DNA of 64,000 bases, taken from the NCBI GenBank assembly GCA_003118195.1, contig BEXV01000754.1, forward strand, positions 23,026-87,025, given 5' to 3'. The number at the start of each line of letters is the position of its first letter. Position 1 is the stretch's first letter. The DNA comes from Hemicentrotus pulcherrimus (Eukaryota; Echinodermata; Echinoidea; Camarodonta; Strongylocentrotidae). Below, one piece after another: positions 12,893 to 27,935 of this stretch. Position numbers and translations under genes: made by a program. The notes beneath the pieces were generated by a model. It was given only the letters and a program-made list of their open reading frames with translations, did no database searches and was not told where the DNA came from.

Positions 12893-15800
12893 GTCATTTG
12901 ACTTTTGATTTCTTTAAATTTTTCATTATAATTGTGAATTATCAATTTGGGCAAATCCGTACAAAAGTCTATACCTAAATATCTGAAATAATCATCAAAC
13001 ACCCAATTTAGATTTCTATTCAAAAGAACACCATCCATCATCCTTCTCGACACAAGTCATGCTTTAGTGACAATTCCTCGGCACACAAGTTACATGAACG
13101 TGCAAATAAAGTGCTCAGAAATACCCAATTCCAGTCAAATATTCCAACATAGTTTGATATGAGCCACGCGATTTTTAAAATACTTTCTTTGCTCTTCATT
13201 GCGTTTAATCGCATTTTAATTTTAATAAGTTATGATGCCAAAGAAAAGACGTTGGTCGCTGTTTTATTTAGTCTGGTTGTTTGATGATCTAGTTTATTTC
13301 GACATGACTCGACGATATTTTGGCCACGATGGACTCTTATATCGAAGGCAAAAGAATTCGTTTGAAATATCAGGGCAGTTAAACAGAAGTCGCTAGAATG
13401 TTCGCCAGTGACTAGAGACAAACATCTTTACATTGATTCGTTTTAAAACCTTATTTACGTAACAGCTTCCATCGCTCCTAGTCATGAATATGTTGTCAAA
13501 TTCTTCTTCTTCTTTTTGAGGAAGGGGGGGGGGGCGGTAGAATGGACGTTAACTGCAGCAATTTGCAGCAAAACACTATCGTTAAAGACATACCTAATTT
13601 CAAGGTGCAATCAGCGTTCTAGAAGAACATAAAGTTGATTTGGCAGGCTATCACATATCCAATTATCATATCTCAACCTGGATGTCAAATTTCAAGACAT
13701 AAATTTATGTTTCTGCTAATTTTGTTTTGCGGCAAGTAATTGGTAAACTGATAAGTGTTTGGCAAATCACCAAAGGCGTAAGCATATACGCTTCGTTTTA
13801 CAAATATTCATCTCTGATGGGCAGTCACTCTCCGACGTAGAAAACACAACACCAAACTATTCAAAGGTACGATGCACTTTTCCTCGAATAAATTTAAATG
13901 TTTTACTTAATTGAGAATCCTTTCGTTTACGTTTCATTGAAATGAATGTCGTGACAACCAAAACAGGAAACTTTATTTTCTTCAGTGGAAATGTTCACTC
14001 ACATTTTTCTTTTTAAAATGTTGTCTGAGAAGAAGCGGGAAGTTGAATTGTTTTTATATCAAAATCATATTTATGATTGATAAGGATTGGGGAGATGTGG
14101 TCCACTGCACAATTCGTTATCGCGTGCTTGCGAATAAACAGGTGTATGTCTGGTACTTTGATTCATTATGTCCTTACATTAGTTCCGTGCTCATATATCT
14201 TTCTTCAAAATCAGTATGAATGGAATGGTACCATTTAATATTTCCCATATATTTGTCGAGATCCTGTAAGTAAGTTTTTAAGTGTCACATGTTTTTTGTT
14301 ATCTTGAGTAAATTGTCAGGATATTATTCTGTTACACTGTATTATCCTAAGCTTTTTGTCTTTTTCATATACGGTACAGTACCAGATGCGGTATCTCAAT
14401 TCCTTCCTGGGGTAGGCGTAAAACATAATCCTGTAATTCATAAAGCAATAATCTCATTTTATCAAACATTGTGTGATATGAATTCAAGAGAGCCGAGTAA
14501 TCGTCATAATTTTCATCTGAACCAGGTCACCTTACTTCTTCGTCATACCGATAAAAATAATAAAAGAGCAATATGGTATAGCGTGAACATCGACAGGTGT
14601 GTATTCGCATTCTTCAACATGTTTTATCTCTGCTTTTAGCGACTAAACATATAAAAACATAAACATAACAAGGTTGTTTTTGATATGGGGAGATGTACGA
14701 TCATGCCCCTGACGTATTGTCCCTCTCTTCTCACCTATACAGGCCACAGGAGTGTCAGAGAAAGATATCAAGTGACATTTCGATTATCATCTTGCCCTTT
14801 CAACTTCCTTCATCCCATATTAATATAAAGAGGTCGAGCGGAAATATTCCCTCCAGTCATAGGCCATCATTTGAGATGTTTGTTCAAATTCTTTAACGGA
14901 AAATTATCTTCCATGTTAGGACGTGTGTGGTCTATATGATGTGGAGGTGTTACCCATAGCAACCGCATCTATTATCCTCCTGTCTTTGGACGTTGCAAAG
15001 GAGAGAGTCGCACCTGTGACTTACCATCCAAGGCATTCTATCCGATTGAAACTTTGGCAAATCATAAATAATTTGACAAAAAAACATTTGGCAACTTTCT
15101 TATTTGTTTCCGATACTGTTTGCATCGTTTAACAGTCTCAGGTATAATATTTATATTTCAGAGATATGAATTTCTAATTTCCAATATGTCCCCAACTGAT
15201 GACGCTTATTCCTTTTGTTTTTGACACTGTCTTCATTCCCTTGGTCAATATTACTTTATATTCCAATCTTCATAAAGACCAGTTTGCTGTATATAGAACT
15301 TGTTTCATTATATTTTTATATTTCGTTGGTTATATTTCTCTTCGTTTGTAACTCCATGTCTCTGACAATCTTTAGCTGGAGTATTTACATCGTTTTGATA
15401 AGCTCAGTTAAACAATTTCAAGTCTCAAGCTGTTGTCATGGATACCATCTGTATATAATTATCATCGTCTTTTCCTGCTATATTTCTGATGAATACTGGA
15501 ACAGATCAACAGTTTATTCTAAAAGGAAACAGTTCCAAATACGTTTTCTTAAAATCGGTTGCATGTATTGCGTCAAACCTGTACTTTGGCTGGCACTAAC
15601 ATACCATCAACACGATCACAAATATTTAGGGTGGAGCTGGAAATAACGTGATACTTGTGATTGCCAACAAGCAGAAATCACTGCAAATAGTCGAAATTTC
15701 ACACGATTATTTATTTTTGATCGCCTTTCCACGCTTTCGTTCTACTTGTTGGAATTGATCGCATTGATGAAATGTGAGTGACGTCACGTGAAAATAAAAG

Positions 15801-17507
15801 GTCTAAACCGTGTTTCCAAGTTGTCATGGAAATCATATACATTCTTTAGCTATCGACGTCTATTTTGAAAGCAGGTGTCATGTGAAACAAACGGATTTTG
15901 AAAAGAAACATTGGAGATTTGCGATTGTTTCAACAGTCAGTTTGATCCAACAAACAAAACAGATGTGATGAACAGATGTATAAGTATTTTTTTCCTTGAA
16001 ATTGAAGATTTAGTTGAGAGAAAACTTAAACTGTCCTGAATGACATATGTTTAATTCTTCCTAATGTTGAAATACTGTGTGAATCGTAAAATCAAATTAT
16101 GATGATGTTGATGTGTGGGTTTTACAAAAAAAACTAATTTCTAAAAACCAAAACAAACAAAACAACAGTGGTCACAACAAAGTAGTTGTATATAGCCCAA
16201 TAATCAAAAGGTCATGTGTCTCTTTTATATTGTTTCTTCCATTTTTGTTTTTCATGAATATCAGAAATCCATTATTGAAAATATGTATGTCTTCTATTAA
16301 CTCGACAGTTCAACAAATATTTGTATCTGGAGTATTAAATTTTATTCATGTAATGAATATGAATTACCTCGAATATATGTTTGTTTATTTGTTGCAAATG
16401 AAAATCAATAAAATTCCTGTGGAGGAAGAAAGTATGACAAAAAATTAAAAAAAATAATATAGAGCGGGGAAAAAACTCTGATTGAGTTTGATAATCTCAT
16501 TATTTCCTCCATCCATCCTCGTCGTATTTTGTTTTGTTTTAAATAAGCACCCCTAAAATAACACATGTAAGCCTCCATGCACAATTGAAAAAAAACAAAT
16601 ACTACATGGGTTTCCTCTTGTCTATATTTCGGTAATCCTGGATAATTGCCACAAACCTAACCCCCGGATGTACCTAAACACCGTGCCTCATGTATAATCT
16701 AGATTCAATTAGATTCTAATCATATACCGTGTTCCGATTCATTCATATAAAATTCTTGGATTTTTGCCATGTTTTTATAGTCAATAACGAATTACCGATT
16801 TGGTCCGATGAATGCGTATGAGCACGATTAATACCCTCGAAACCCCAATTCGAAAAAAATTTGAAAAGTTTTAAAGGGAACTCACATACATGTTTAATAT
16901 AGAAAAGATGAGATCAAGGACTTTGATGGTGTAGACAAAACGAATCTTTTCATTTATCAAGAATTTCATTTTTTTTAACGTTTGACATTTTGTTGGGGGG
17001 GGGGAGGGGGTGTATTTACGAATGTACACAATAAAATGATCTGGCAACTAAATTAATTATAAACACGACAATCAGCACTTAATTTTTGAGAAACGTCGAT
17101 TTCGGATTAAACAATTACATCATGGTAATTTCTGGCTATTATCGGGTAAAGTCTAGTCTGCAATTTGACGAAAAAAAAAGGGGAAAAAACAATATTATTA
17201 CTAAATACTTTAATGCTTCGTGCTACCATCTCTCAAAATACATAACATAAATTATATGTCACAGACAGAAAGAAAACTAAATTTCCTACCACTAAAGGCA
17301 ACCATAAAGATACAAAAGTAAACTTCCATGGTAGGGAGATCAGAATTCGATCCATTTAGTTCCTGATGTTCTTCTATCGTATGCTGATACGTTAATGCAG
17401 GGGGTCGCAATATACCAGACCCCCTGAAATTGAATTTGACGTGTACCAGCCACACATTAATCTCAGAGATATGATGCCGATTGACTGGATTTTACCAACT
17501 CCACCCA

Positions 17508-17617
17508 TCTCTCCCCCTCTCTCTCTCTACATCTCTCTCTCTATCTCTCGCTCGCTCTTCCCCTTTGTTTCTTCATCTTTTCTCTATTTGTTCTCTTTCT
17601 CTATATATCCCATTTCC

Positions 17618-17652
<35 letters not shown>
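17508..17652. repeat. CT-rich microsatellite
   Basis: Broken CT runs with a pure core at about 17621-17651. Ser/Leu-rich ORFs here are artefacts. Confidence 0.9.
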
Positions 17653-17850
17653 ACCCGTTTACTTTCCACCAAATTTAATTTTAGTATGCGGCCCCTCCCA
17701 TCATACTCTGATCCTGTTATCCATTCCTGTCCTATTTGTTATGAATCTTATATTACTTTCCAGTTTTAAAATCTTCAACTTTGTTGTGTCGTGGATGTGC
17801 GTCTATTTGCATCAGTCAGTTTGTCAAAGGCTACGTCATCTAGCCTATTC

Positions 17851-17913
17851 TACCTTCTCTCTCTCTCTTACCTGCCTCTCTATCTGCCTCTCTGACTTTC
17901 GTGCATCTTCATT

Positions 17914-17951
<38 letters not shown>

Positions 17952-17962
17952 TCTCTTCTCTC
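17851..17962. repeat. CT-rich microsatellite
   Basis: Pure CT core about 17915-17945, then TCTTCTC units; a second CT tract 200 bp after the previous one. Confidence 0.9.
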
Positions 17963-20788
17963 ACTTATTACTTGTCATAATTTGATTCATCCATCTTTCA
18001 ATCAATCCCTCAACAACTGCATTGTCGTCAAAACAACTTTTCTAGTTATCTATTTTCCCTTTCTTAATTATTTGTTTAAACAATGGTTTCATTTTGGGCG
18101 GTACTCCCATTCACAGAACTAACATACCAGGTAATATCCACAATACCTTCACTTTGTCATAGCATATTTTGTAAGAAAAGTACTAGTCACCCTAAACAAA
18201 CAAAAAAAAAATCATATAAATTTGTACCTATCAGGTGAATTCGAAACCATGAATAATTCGGCTTATATTTAACAATATAAAGCCTGTACTGACTATATTG
18301 ATTATAATTCATCACTTAATTTCAGCAATTGGTAACAAAATGTGATTTCTTTTCTTGGGTAACTCACTAATAATGAAAGGCCAACTACAAATGATATTGG
18401 GAAATGACAGAGAAAAAGAAATCGAATGTATTCCAATCCAGGACGGGTTCTGTTACCATGGTAAATGGTATTTCAGTCCATCCCTGGAAAGTTGTAATAA
18501 TTGATTACTGGTTCAACTTGTGGCGCCGAGGTCGACTTAGGGTTGTCAGATGGACGGTCCTGAGAGAGCTACGAATTATGACGAAGGGTAAAAATATTTC
18601 AAAGACACCATAATATGTGATGGTAAAATGATATCAGAATACCATCCGAATATGTTGGGGGTCAAAGGTAACAGGACGAAAAAGGAATACACACAGAAGG
18701 CCAAGAAAACGGAAATATGAATATTATGTAGTTGAATGTGAAGTCAATAAGATAACATTCATGAGAAATTACACAGGATGAACAATTTTAAATGCTGTAG
18801 CACTAATTACATGAAGTAAATAAAGTTAGTTTACTAATTTCCTATATGAATATTTCGAACAGTCCTTGGCTTGGAAAAAACATATCGCAAAGAAATGCAA
18901 TGCATTCAAATTTACTAGGGGAAACAATCACACTTACATTAAAGGAACGAGAACGAAATTAAGAATTAGAAGTGTCTTCTTAAACCCTAATGAGTAGACG
19001 ATGATGAAGAATACACCATAGAAATGGGGAGAGTTTGAAGAAAGTCAATGGTATATGAAACAAAATCAATATGATGGACCAATGCCTTTGTTACCACATC
19101 TCATTGGCGTTATGATGTTTTTCGGCCATGGTCATTGTACAGGGAGCAATCGAAATGGCTTAAAAAGAAACACTGTGGTGTCGGAAAGTTTTCAGACAAA
19201 GTATGACTCTCCAATACTTACGTGAAGGTCAAAGTACTTGTACTTGAATAATTAATCCCCTGGGTGGCTGTTAAAACTCGCAAGGGTTCACTTAGCAAAT
19301 CACTTGGTCCTTGCCCCAGGATTACACCAAGCAAACTTTAAGATGCTATCGGATATGTGAGAACAGGTACAGGCGGTTCAATCAAAGTTCGACAGAGATA
19401 ATGTTCCCCCTTTTGTTTTTAAGGTTTGATAAAGAAAGAAAGCCAGGATGCCGCCGCCAAAGGTCACGATACGTTTCATGTGCCTTTGTGATGGAGTCAA
19501 CTTTTAAAGCGGTGTTCAAAGTTTTTTAATTGTGCCAAGATATGCGAAAGGCAAGATTGATGACATGAAAAATATACAATTATGAATATTCATCCAGAAG
19601 CAACCCTGAGAAAGTTTCCTTGATTTTTTAAATTCAAATATTAACGTCCATTTCATTCAATGTAATTTCATTCAATGCAACTCAAGCGTGATGATGATTA
19701 TGTAACCCTTCTGGAAACCATATCTCTGGCGATCGTTTGCTGAAAATGTTTTTCAGATCCAAACATAATGATTTGACAGATGTAAGAGAAATAAGTACGA
19801 CAACCGGTTTAGAAAAAATACGTGTCTTTGTGACAGTTCGGCCAGCATGAAGTTTATCAAACCATGTCGGCTCTGCAAACTGGAAACATATAACAGGTCA
19901 AGATGTCATGATATTGAGGTTAAGTCGCAGATTCGAAGGCAATTTGTAAAAAGAGACCCTGAACAAGCCTTGCGCAAACATTTTTCAAAGATGACATCTA
20001 GGATCTTTTGATGTTTACAGCATATCCTTCACTTTAAACCAGACATCGTCTACAATTAAAGGCTCTAGAAAGACACAACGGACAGGGTGGATTTCATATA
20101 TTAATGGGAAATATGTGTTTTCATGGATGAATATTAACATGTCAGCACGGTATAAACTAAAATATGTTGACCCATCGGATAATACAAAAAAATTAACTGA
20201 ATTTGATTCTGAATATCGAATTATGTATTGCTTGATAAATTTGCACCGATTTAGGTTTCAAGCGTAAGTAAATGATGCCATTTTTGCTCTTGAAATGAAT
20301 TTTACATTTCTTCACCAATCATTATATTTATCCAAAACTTGAATAATAACTTTTCAGTTCACCTTAAATAAAGTTCGCTTATGTGTCATGGACATCATTC
20401 TAGCTGTTTCTTTGAAATCCAGGGTCATGTTTTTAACTCACTTGTTGTCGTTATTGTTTTAAGTATTGATTTGGTTCGGATCCAGGGTACAAACTGTAGC
20501 TTGGTGGTTTTTTTTTTCTTCCTGTGAATGTTGCGAAACTTCTCATAATCCCAAGAGGAATTCTTGGCATGAAACACGACAACATTAGAGCGTCATCTGT
20601 ACCGTGTCATTGCTTGCTCTCGGATCCTGTTTTTTTCAATGCCACAGAGATCCCACAATCGTGTGCATTTTAATACAAAGGAGGGGAAATTGCGGGGGGG
20701 GGGAGAACATTTGTCAGGATGTCGTGTTCACCCGTCTGCAAAACATCAATGTACAACAAAAAGGTAAAGAACTGAGATGGGAGGAGAT

Positions 20789-20860
20789 GGTTGGTTGGTT
20801 GGTTTTATTTGCCGTATACAAATTGTAATACATACAAGAATACAATTTACAAATACAAAC
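20789..20860 (-). mobile_element. CR1/L2-like LINE 3' tail fragment
   Basis: On the minus strand it ends ...tttgtatacggcaaataaaaccaaccaacc. The AT-rich 'gtatgtattacaatttgta...' run, the AATAAA-like AAATAAA and the short (AACC)n tail are typical of CR1-clade non-LTR elements (family knowledge). No reverse transcriptase coding is visible beside it. Confidence 0.45.
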
Positions 20861-23800
20861 CAAGAATTAAAAACGGCTGGACTGCTCTATTCAGAGCCAT
20901 TATTAAAATGGATATGTTCTTTCCAGAGGTCCAGATGGGGGAGGAGAATACGGCTGGAGAATGAGCAAATATGTCAGTATGTAAGAAATGTGTGGAAATG
21001 TTACACCCCTGTTCAAATTTCTGTCAGTGAATCTCAAATAACGTTCTGCAAATATCCTTGTTTTTCATCTTATACTTTATTGTTCGTGCTTGTTGAATAT
21101 TTGTATAGTGTGTGCCAACATAATTATTCAATTTTCAAAAAACGACCCTTTTTGCTTGTTCAAAACCTTTCGGTCAACGTGTCGACACTTTTTTCCCCGA
21201 CACCAACCCCTCTTCAAAATGGTCTTGTTACGCCCATGAATACAACAGAGAAAGGGGCCTTATCTTCTATTAAGCTCAAGCTCAACATTGGCACAACATT
21301 CGACGTTGATTAGACAAATCATTTCACACCTCTTCCGCTGTACCTTTCCATGTCACTCACAACTGGTATTGATTTAAATCATAATAATATTTTCGTCGTG
21401 CTTCCACTTATAATTTCTCGCACCTTTCTATCCACTGTTTATTTTTCTTCTCCATAACAAAGCATCTGTTGACTGCCAGAAGGGCATAAGCCAAGTAAGA
21501 TGTGAGTTAACGCACTCAATAGACGACATTTCTTTCACCGCGATGTATTTTAAATCCATGGTAACATTCGTTTCTCAGATATTGAAAAAACATGTTGCTT
21601 GTAAAAATGAAATGATAGAAAAATCAAATTCCCACCGTCATGTTGCATGGTGCCTATTAACAAGTGGACACTGCCGCTAAACTGACCAGGGAAAAGTTCA
21701 CATAACGACACCCTTTTTGAATTCGCACCATTCCCATTTTTTGCTCTTGCTACGTACCCCCTTCTTACATTAGATTTCAAGTACCTCCATGTGGGATTGT
21801 CGTTGAATGTTTCTCATGTTAGCGTCGACGAATGATACCGTTTCTTGACATTTGTGCGTGTCCTTGGGAAGGATAGCTATAACTCATAACATTTGTTTGC
21901 TCTGTTCAGTATTGATTACAAACTACAGCTACTGTGTGCATTGCTAGGGAACTCACACGGAGAGTAATAAGATACGGAAATCATGGTTCTTGTATTTTTC
22001 ATATTTCATATTTTAAAAGCTTTAAAACACAAATTTGAAATGCAAATATACAGATATTTGTTCATGTACTTAATGATTATCCCATGTCGTTTGCTTTGCA
22101 AGTGTATATATATTTACTATGGTGTAGATTATAATATTGAAAAAGGTTTTAACATATCCTTTAGTTATATCATCTATATATTAATTTTAATAAGATTTAG
22201 TTGTTGTTGTTTTTTCAGTTGTTTTCAAGAATTTAGTTGTTTCGTAGATTTCTACTGTGCAGTTTTCCGAGTTTTGTTTGACGCGTCTTATTATTTTGAT
22301 GATGAGGGGAGTTTCAAAATCAGTTGAGATCTTTATGTTCTCACTCTTCTTGAATGATGCTAGTCTGAATGTCACGTAGGGTATTACGAGCCAAGCTGGT
22401 CAAACAGGCGGTCACCATGGCAACCGAGAACAGGTGATGCAGAGAAATGTTTGATTGCATGTTAGTCGGTGACAATCGAAGTTCTTGTCGCTCCGAATCT
22501 TATTTTTATGAAATAATTGCTTCACGTTTAATCTCTTCAACGTAAAGATTTCGATTTCTCCCTTGCCGCTGTCACGATGTGTTTGCAGGCAGTGTGCTCC
22601 ACATCTTATTCAACGAATATGGGATCATATTCACTTGTTATGACATTATTTGAATCCCATACACTCGTTCCCCTTCTTCTCCCCTGGACTCTTCCACCTT
22701 CTCTTTTCTTTTCGTTTGCTCTTTCTAATTCTTCTTCTACTCCTCCTCATCCTCCTGTTTTCGTCACGTTTCTCATTGTTCTTCAACTCGATCCCTTTCC
22801 CTCTTCTCCTGCCTAATCTTATTTACGCTGATGGACCTGAGTGCATCAGACTACGGTCTTATCATATGATGTTTTCATCTAATTGGGTCCATTTTGAACG
22901 AAATATGCCTGTAATTGGTATTTTATAAAATAACGAATAAAGTGATCCGGTAACTCTGTCTCAGATTCTGAAACAAAATCCTGGATTTAGCTCATGCTGC
23001 AATGATAATTATAAACCTTTGGGTCAGTCAGGAACCCCGTGATTTTTACAAGCCGATCGCCTGTCTGATTATCAGGATATTTATGATTGGAAATCGAAAC
23101 CAAATTTTGCGTTTGCCAAACGGTTTTCATTACAATATAATCTATTGGGGAAAACGAGTATGGTAAAACCGGTCACTCGATGATTTTTACTCCTTTGAGG
23201 CGCTTCTTGATCATTTTGAAGCGCGATTTTTTTTTTAGGGCATCAATATCATACCATATTACAGACACTGATAACACGTAGGACCGTGCATCTTAGATTT
23301 TACATTGTTAAACGATGCCTTTGATGACGATTCATATTAATACAGGCCTATGCAATTTTTTTCGATGGGTCCTCCTCCAAATCACCCCTTGCATTGCGAG
23401 AAGTTCTTCAATGTCAATGGCAAGAGTATAATAGTCACTCTAGGAGTTCGTGCTAGTGCTTGGAGGATTGGTTGAAAGAAATTGCTGTGACATCGTTACC
23501 CGTTGGAATCGGACAAAGTATGGTATGAATCATGTTCAAAAGTAATGTTCAACAGATGTGAACGAAAAAAATCACATTACAAGGTACCAGTCTACCAGGG
23601 TCTGACGCATCATGCTCAAAATCACTGAAACCGTTGAGTTATCGGGTGTGGGGCGTGGTCGGAGGGTAGAGAAGGAGGGGTAGGACATCACGTACTCTCG
23701 ATGACTATGCATTATATAAAGCCAAGATGCTAAGGATGTTTTAAAGACTTGAAATAAGGTGATCATGACATGCACATTCTGTACTAGGATAAAGATATGA

Positions 23801-26574
23801 AAATGCTCTTAAATACCACCGAATAACGATCTTGAAATGTTATATAGAGTTGCTACTATTGTCTCGAATACTTCGAACATGCTAGCGATGAGCTAAGAGG
23901 GCTATCTAAACTCCTTGGTTATAAAGCAGGGAGACGGGATTGTCAGTAATGAGTAAACTGCGTATATAGATGAAAAAAAGTCCCCGTTTTGTATTCTCTC
24001 GATTAGGAGAGGGGGGGGGCACTGTGCTTTTTTTGTTGCCTGTGGGTGTTATGCTTTCTCAAATGTCGAATGTGGAGGGTCGAGAATCAAATCTGGCACT
24101 CTACTCGTTATTGAGCCTCAAATGTCTAACATTCTCCCTTTAGGGAGGTGTACCGTTTCACATATCTTTCTCACTCCTTGTCAAGTCGGAGACATGCAAT
24201 GGCAAAAGTCATGCTCTAAACGTTATTGGTTAATAACCAAGGTGTCAGCGTGCGATGGGATGATTATAAAGGCATTATTATAGCTTTGGCTATCGCTACT
24301 TTCCACTGCCAAGTTTAAGGTCCACAAAAGGATGAACCACTCTCCACGGTTTTCAATTGTTTAACATTATTATCAACATGCGTGGGGGACTGTTCTGCAG
24401 CAGCGCCATTTACGATGCCAGGTTTCGACTAAAGTGGTAGCACAATGGGGCAGTAATTTCAACTGCACCCGAATCAGTGTGAACGATTGAGGATGTGGCA
24501 CGCACATAGGTGCTATTACAGAAGTGACTGTGCCATATATTTTCTTATATACATTTGGAGCATTGTTGAAGGAGGTTGAAAAGGCAAAATTAAGAAAAAA
24601 ATGAAATGCACGGAGTTCCTCCGTTACCACTGTCATTAAATTGTGTTACTTTCGTATTAAACTTTGAGACACAATATCCATGCTCATTGTAACATCAGTG
24701 AACTAAATCATAACTATTGAAATTAACAGACAATGTGGCATGAACCAGAGACGTTAGAAATTAATCAATGTAGAATTTTGTTTACATAACATATCGATTA
24801 CTTGTTCCTGTCATTAAATCACATCAAAATTGATATTTCAAATTTAACAAACTGAAGAAGTTACTGTTGCCATCAAAAACCCATGAGGACAGTCTGGCAT
24901 CTTGCATTTCTGATATTTTTTATTTTTTTTTTTTTTTTTTTTGGGGGGGTTGGGGGGGNGGTTCTCAGAGTATTTTATTCAGTCTTATACATGTATCCAA
25001 CTTTGTTTTCTATACATCTCACATAACTTTCAAAAGAAACCTGCTTTGCCAGGCATACGTCAGCAAGGTACATAGTATGAGCCAAGACATCTTTCCTCAC
25101 CTTTCGTTATCTGAAAATTGTCAATAAAATTGCAGTTCAAGAGAAAACAGTTGCTTCCTGGTTAGACAATTACTTAAGTGAACTAATATAATGTGTATTT
25201 TATTCACACATTTTGGCACCATCGAATAATTTGACGATGATAATGATACGAATGATCAAAATTTACTGAAGTTATATTTTTGCCAATTTTATCATGATAA
25301 TAGCAAGCCAAAAAGTGGGTTTAAGTTCTTCAAGTGCAGGAAACCGTTTGATTTTCTGGGTCACAGGTGCTTTAATTTGATCTGATTTTGTTGTTGTTAA
25401 TAACCAATACGAATGTTAGTTTTGTCGAATCATTTCTGCGTTGGTTTTCATTGAAATGTTTTCATAATTAGAGTCCAGATAGCAAAATGCATGAGATGGC
25501 ATTTTGGCAACAGAAAACTTTGGTTTGTATTGAATTTCTTCCAAGCTATATGGCAAAGCATTCAGCTCCTTTGCAGAAAGAATTATTTTCATGACTTAAC
25601 AATTACGATTCAGATGAGGCCCTTTCTCCACTCCATACATTGCACTTTCTCCGTAATCAGCTTTTCCTCTTATCCTGAGTTTCACCGTGTATCAACCCTG
25701 AAATACAACGCATTACAACCAAGTAAAAATACAAATCATATTGATATATATAAGAACAGTTATATTGTACATGTTCTGCTATCGCGGTTGTGACTTTTAG
25801 CAAAAAGTGTTTCAATTTCAAGTTTTTCTCTCTCTCCAATGTCTCCTCGGGCTTAACATCTGAGAGCGGAAATATGAAGTTGAAGATAAATCACGTGTAT
25901 AGTTCACAGTCAACGATAAACCCGCTGGCGTAAACATCTTCATCCTCCTCCTACACGACCTCTCCTAATATGACAGAGTTTATTATGCTCTATGATGATA
26001 CCGACCGGTAGCCTGAAAATTGATATCTCAGTCGAAATATTATATTTCAAGTTTGGTCTATTCTGAGGAAATTGTTGTAAATGTCAGAAAGGTTAAACTT
26101 TCATCGATTTTGCGTTAGGGATTTGTGAATAAAGTTAAAAGCCCGCGTTGGAGAGTACAACAATTACACTGTATCTCTCAATTGGTATGTACTGGGTAAT
26201 AAGCGTGTAATTTCCCTTTGAAATATTTATTAAGAAAAATGCATAATTTCTTTTTACTTCTAGGCAATGTGTAAATGGAAGATAGGTGACAAATACATGT
26301 AGCAAGTTTTTTGCAGGTTGATAATAGAGATACTAAGATTGTAAAGGAATCAATAATAGACAATCGGATTGAAATAGTATTCTCGCCATCATTTTGACAG
26401 TATCAGGGAAGCGAAGAAGGTAAAGATGGAGAGTTTTTACTAGAGGAGAAATGAAATGCCAAAGGAAAAAACTACGCATTTAATGAACATATTATTTTAG
26501 AGAAGACGTTTACTCATAAAAAAAATAATTGTAATTTGTCGATGTGTTACTTATTATGTGTTCGGTAATTTGTT

Positions 26575-26772
26575 GAAGCGTGGAAATGAAGTGAGAGAGG
26601 AAAAAACGATGTGGAGGAGAAAGGAGGTGAAGAAGAATAGTCAGGAAGAGAAAGAGAGACAGACAGATGGAGACAGGCAGAGTTAAGGAGAGTCAGAGGG
26701 AGAGAGACAGTCAGAAAGAGGGATAGAGAGAGGGGAGGGGTCAGAAAGGGGAAGAGGAGGAGGGATATAGGG
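26575..26772. repeat. Polypurine GA/GACAG-rich tract
   Basis: About 200 bp of almost only A and G on the + strand, with recurring agagacag units. Confidence 0.8.
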
Positions 26773-27661
26773 GTACGCCATATAGACTTGATAAGTTTTG
26801 CTACTTGGTGATAGAGATTTCATTCGTCTCATGTGGGTACTACGTTTCCTTGACTCCCGGCTTGTATGATGATCGACATTGTGTTGTTATTATCCATGAG
26901 TAATCCAAGATTAGCTATGGTATACTCTAAGAAATCCAGTTTAAACCCCATATTTTGTCAAAAATCAGGAAAATAGACCCATTAATATATCATATTCCCA
27001 GCTGCAACATTTTAGCATGCATAAGATTTTATTTGTAGTATAGTCTTAAAAGTGGATTATTTTTTTTAATTGAAAGAAAATTGTGACTCCCCCTACTAAT
27101 CAAAAGTTCTCTAAAATCTTTGTTTTGTTGTCTGTATCATTTTCTTAGTTTCTTTGGAAAATGTTGCTTTTATGACAGCAAACCTTAAGGCAATTTTTGT
27201 ATGGCACCTCGGCATCCCAGTTTCAAAATATTTGAGTATCTTCTGCTATTTGAGAGTGAGTGATAAAGGCGTGTGGAAATGGCATGAGCATAACTTTAAG
27301 GATATGAGCTTCCTTTTACTCCATGAATATTTCCTTTGCTTAGTGATGTTGCCGCGAAAGAAGTTCGCCCTGTTTTCTCATGAAATACGTCATCATCCAA
27401 TATTTGACAGAGGTGTGAAAATGTCGGCCGTGATGTCTTCATTCTCCCGCAGTAGACTGTCGTGTATTGATTTTATATTTCAAAAGCCATTAGTTGCCTG
27501 AGGTTCAAACATGTATGTCAAATGTTGAACGACTTATGACCAACGTTCATAATCCCCGAACAAACATCGTAGTAAGCTGCTAGTCCGTAACATAACTTCC
27601 AAGTCAAACATTGAAGAAAATATGGCTATCGGGGACATGACGTCGACATGCAATAGATTCC

Positions 27662-27935
27662 ATCAACGAATGCGATAGAGACGTCGGTGAGAGTGAAAAA
27701 ATAAGGCGGCCATGAAATTGGAAAGATGAATTGGGAGGGGTGGATGTGTATACCCGAGAGGAAAGAGAAAAGTAGAGGGGGTAGTTAAGACGGATAAAGA
27801 GAGGGGATGTATATAGAAAAAAGTGGCGAGAGGGTGAGAAATAGGGAGGAAACGAATAAGGAAGAAGAATACGGAAAGAGAGAGAGGGAGAGGGGGGCGA
27901 TGAGAGATGGGCGTTGCTATAGAGGGAGAGGGTGT
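27662..27935. repeat. Long purine-rich tract
   Basis: About 270 bp strongly biased to A/G on the + strand, ending in gggagaggggggcgatg. Ser/Pro-rich minus-strand ORFs across it are compositional. Confidence 0.75.

Larger units (their letters stand above)
12893..20788. other. No supported gene; AT-rich noncoding DNA
   Basis: It contains G9 (about 13526), a G-rich tract (about 16994) and the two CT-rich tracts near 17.5-18.0 kb. The longest ORF (15215-15646) is Phe/Ile/Tyr-rich, as expected by chance in AT-rich sequence. No domain or splice-site pattern was recognised. Confidence 0.6.

Noticed and set aside
12256..13053. ORFs spanning the first gap
   Set aside because: They consist mainly of N and carry no information.
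15215..15646. 143-residue ORF
   Set aside because: Phe/Ile/Tyr/Ser-rich as expected from AT-rich DNA. The apparent hydrophobic segments have no family resemblance and there is no splice context.
20777..21313. 178-residue ORF, the longest outside known genes and repeats
   Set aside because: It begins inside the reverse-oriented LINE tail and shows no domain. Composition is compatible with chance.
27154..27501. 115-residue ORF with a sensible-looking composition
   Set aside because: No recognisable domain, no splice-site support, and surrounded by AT-rich noncoding DNA.
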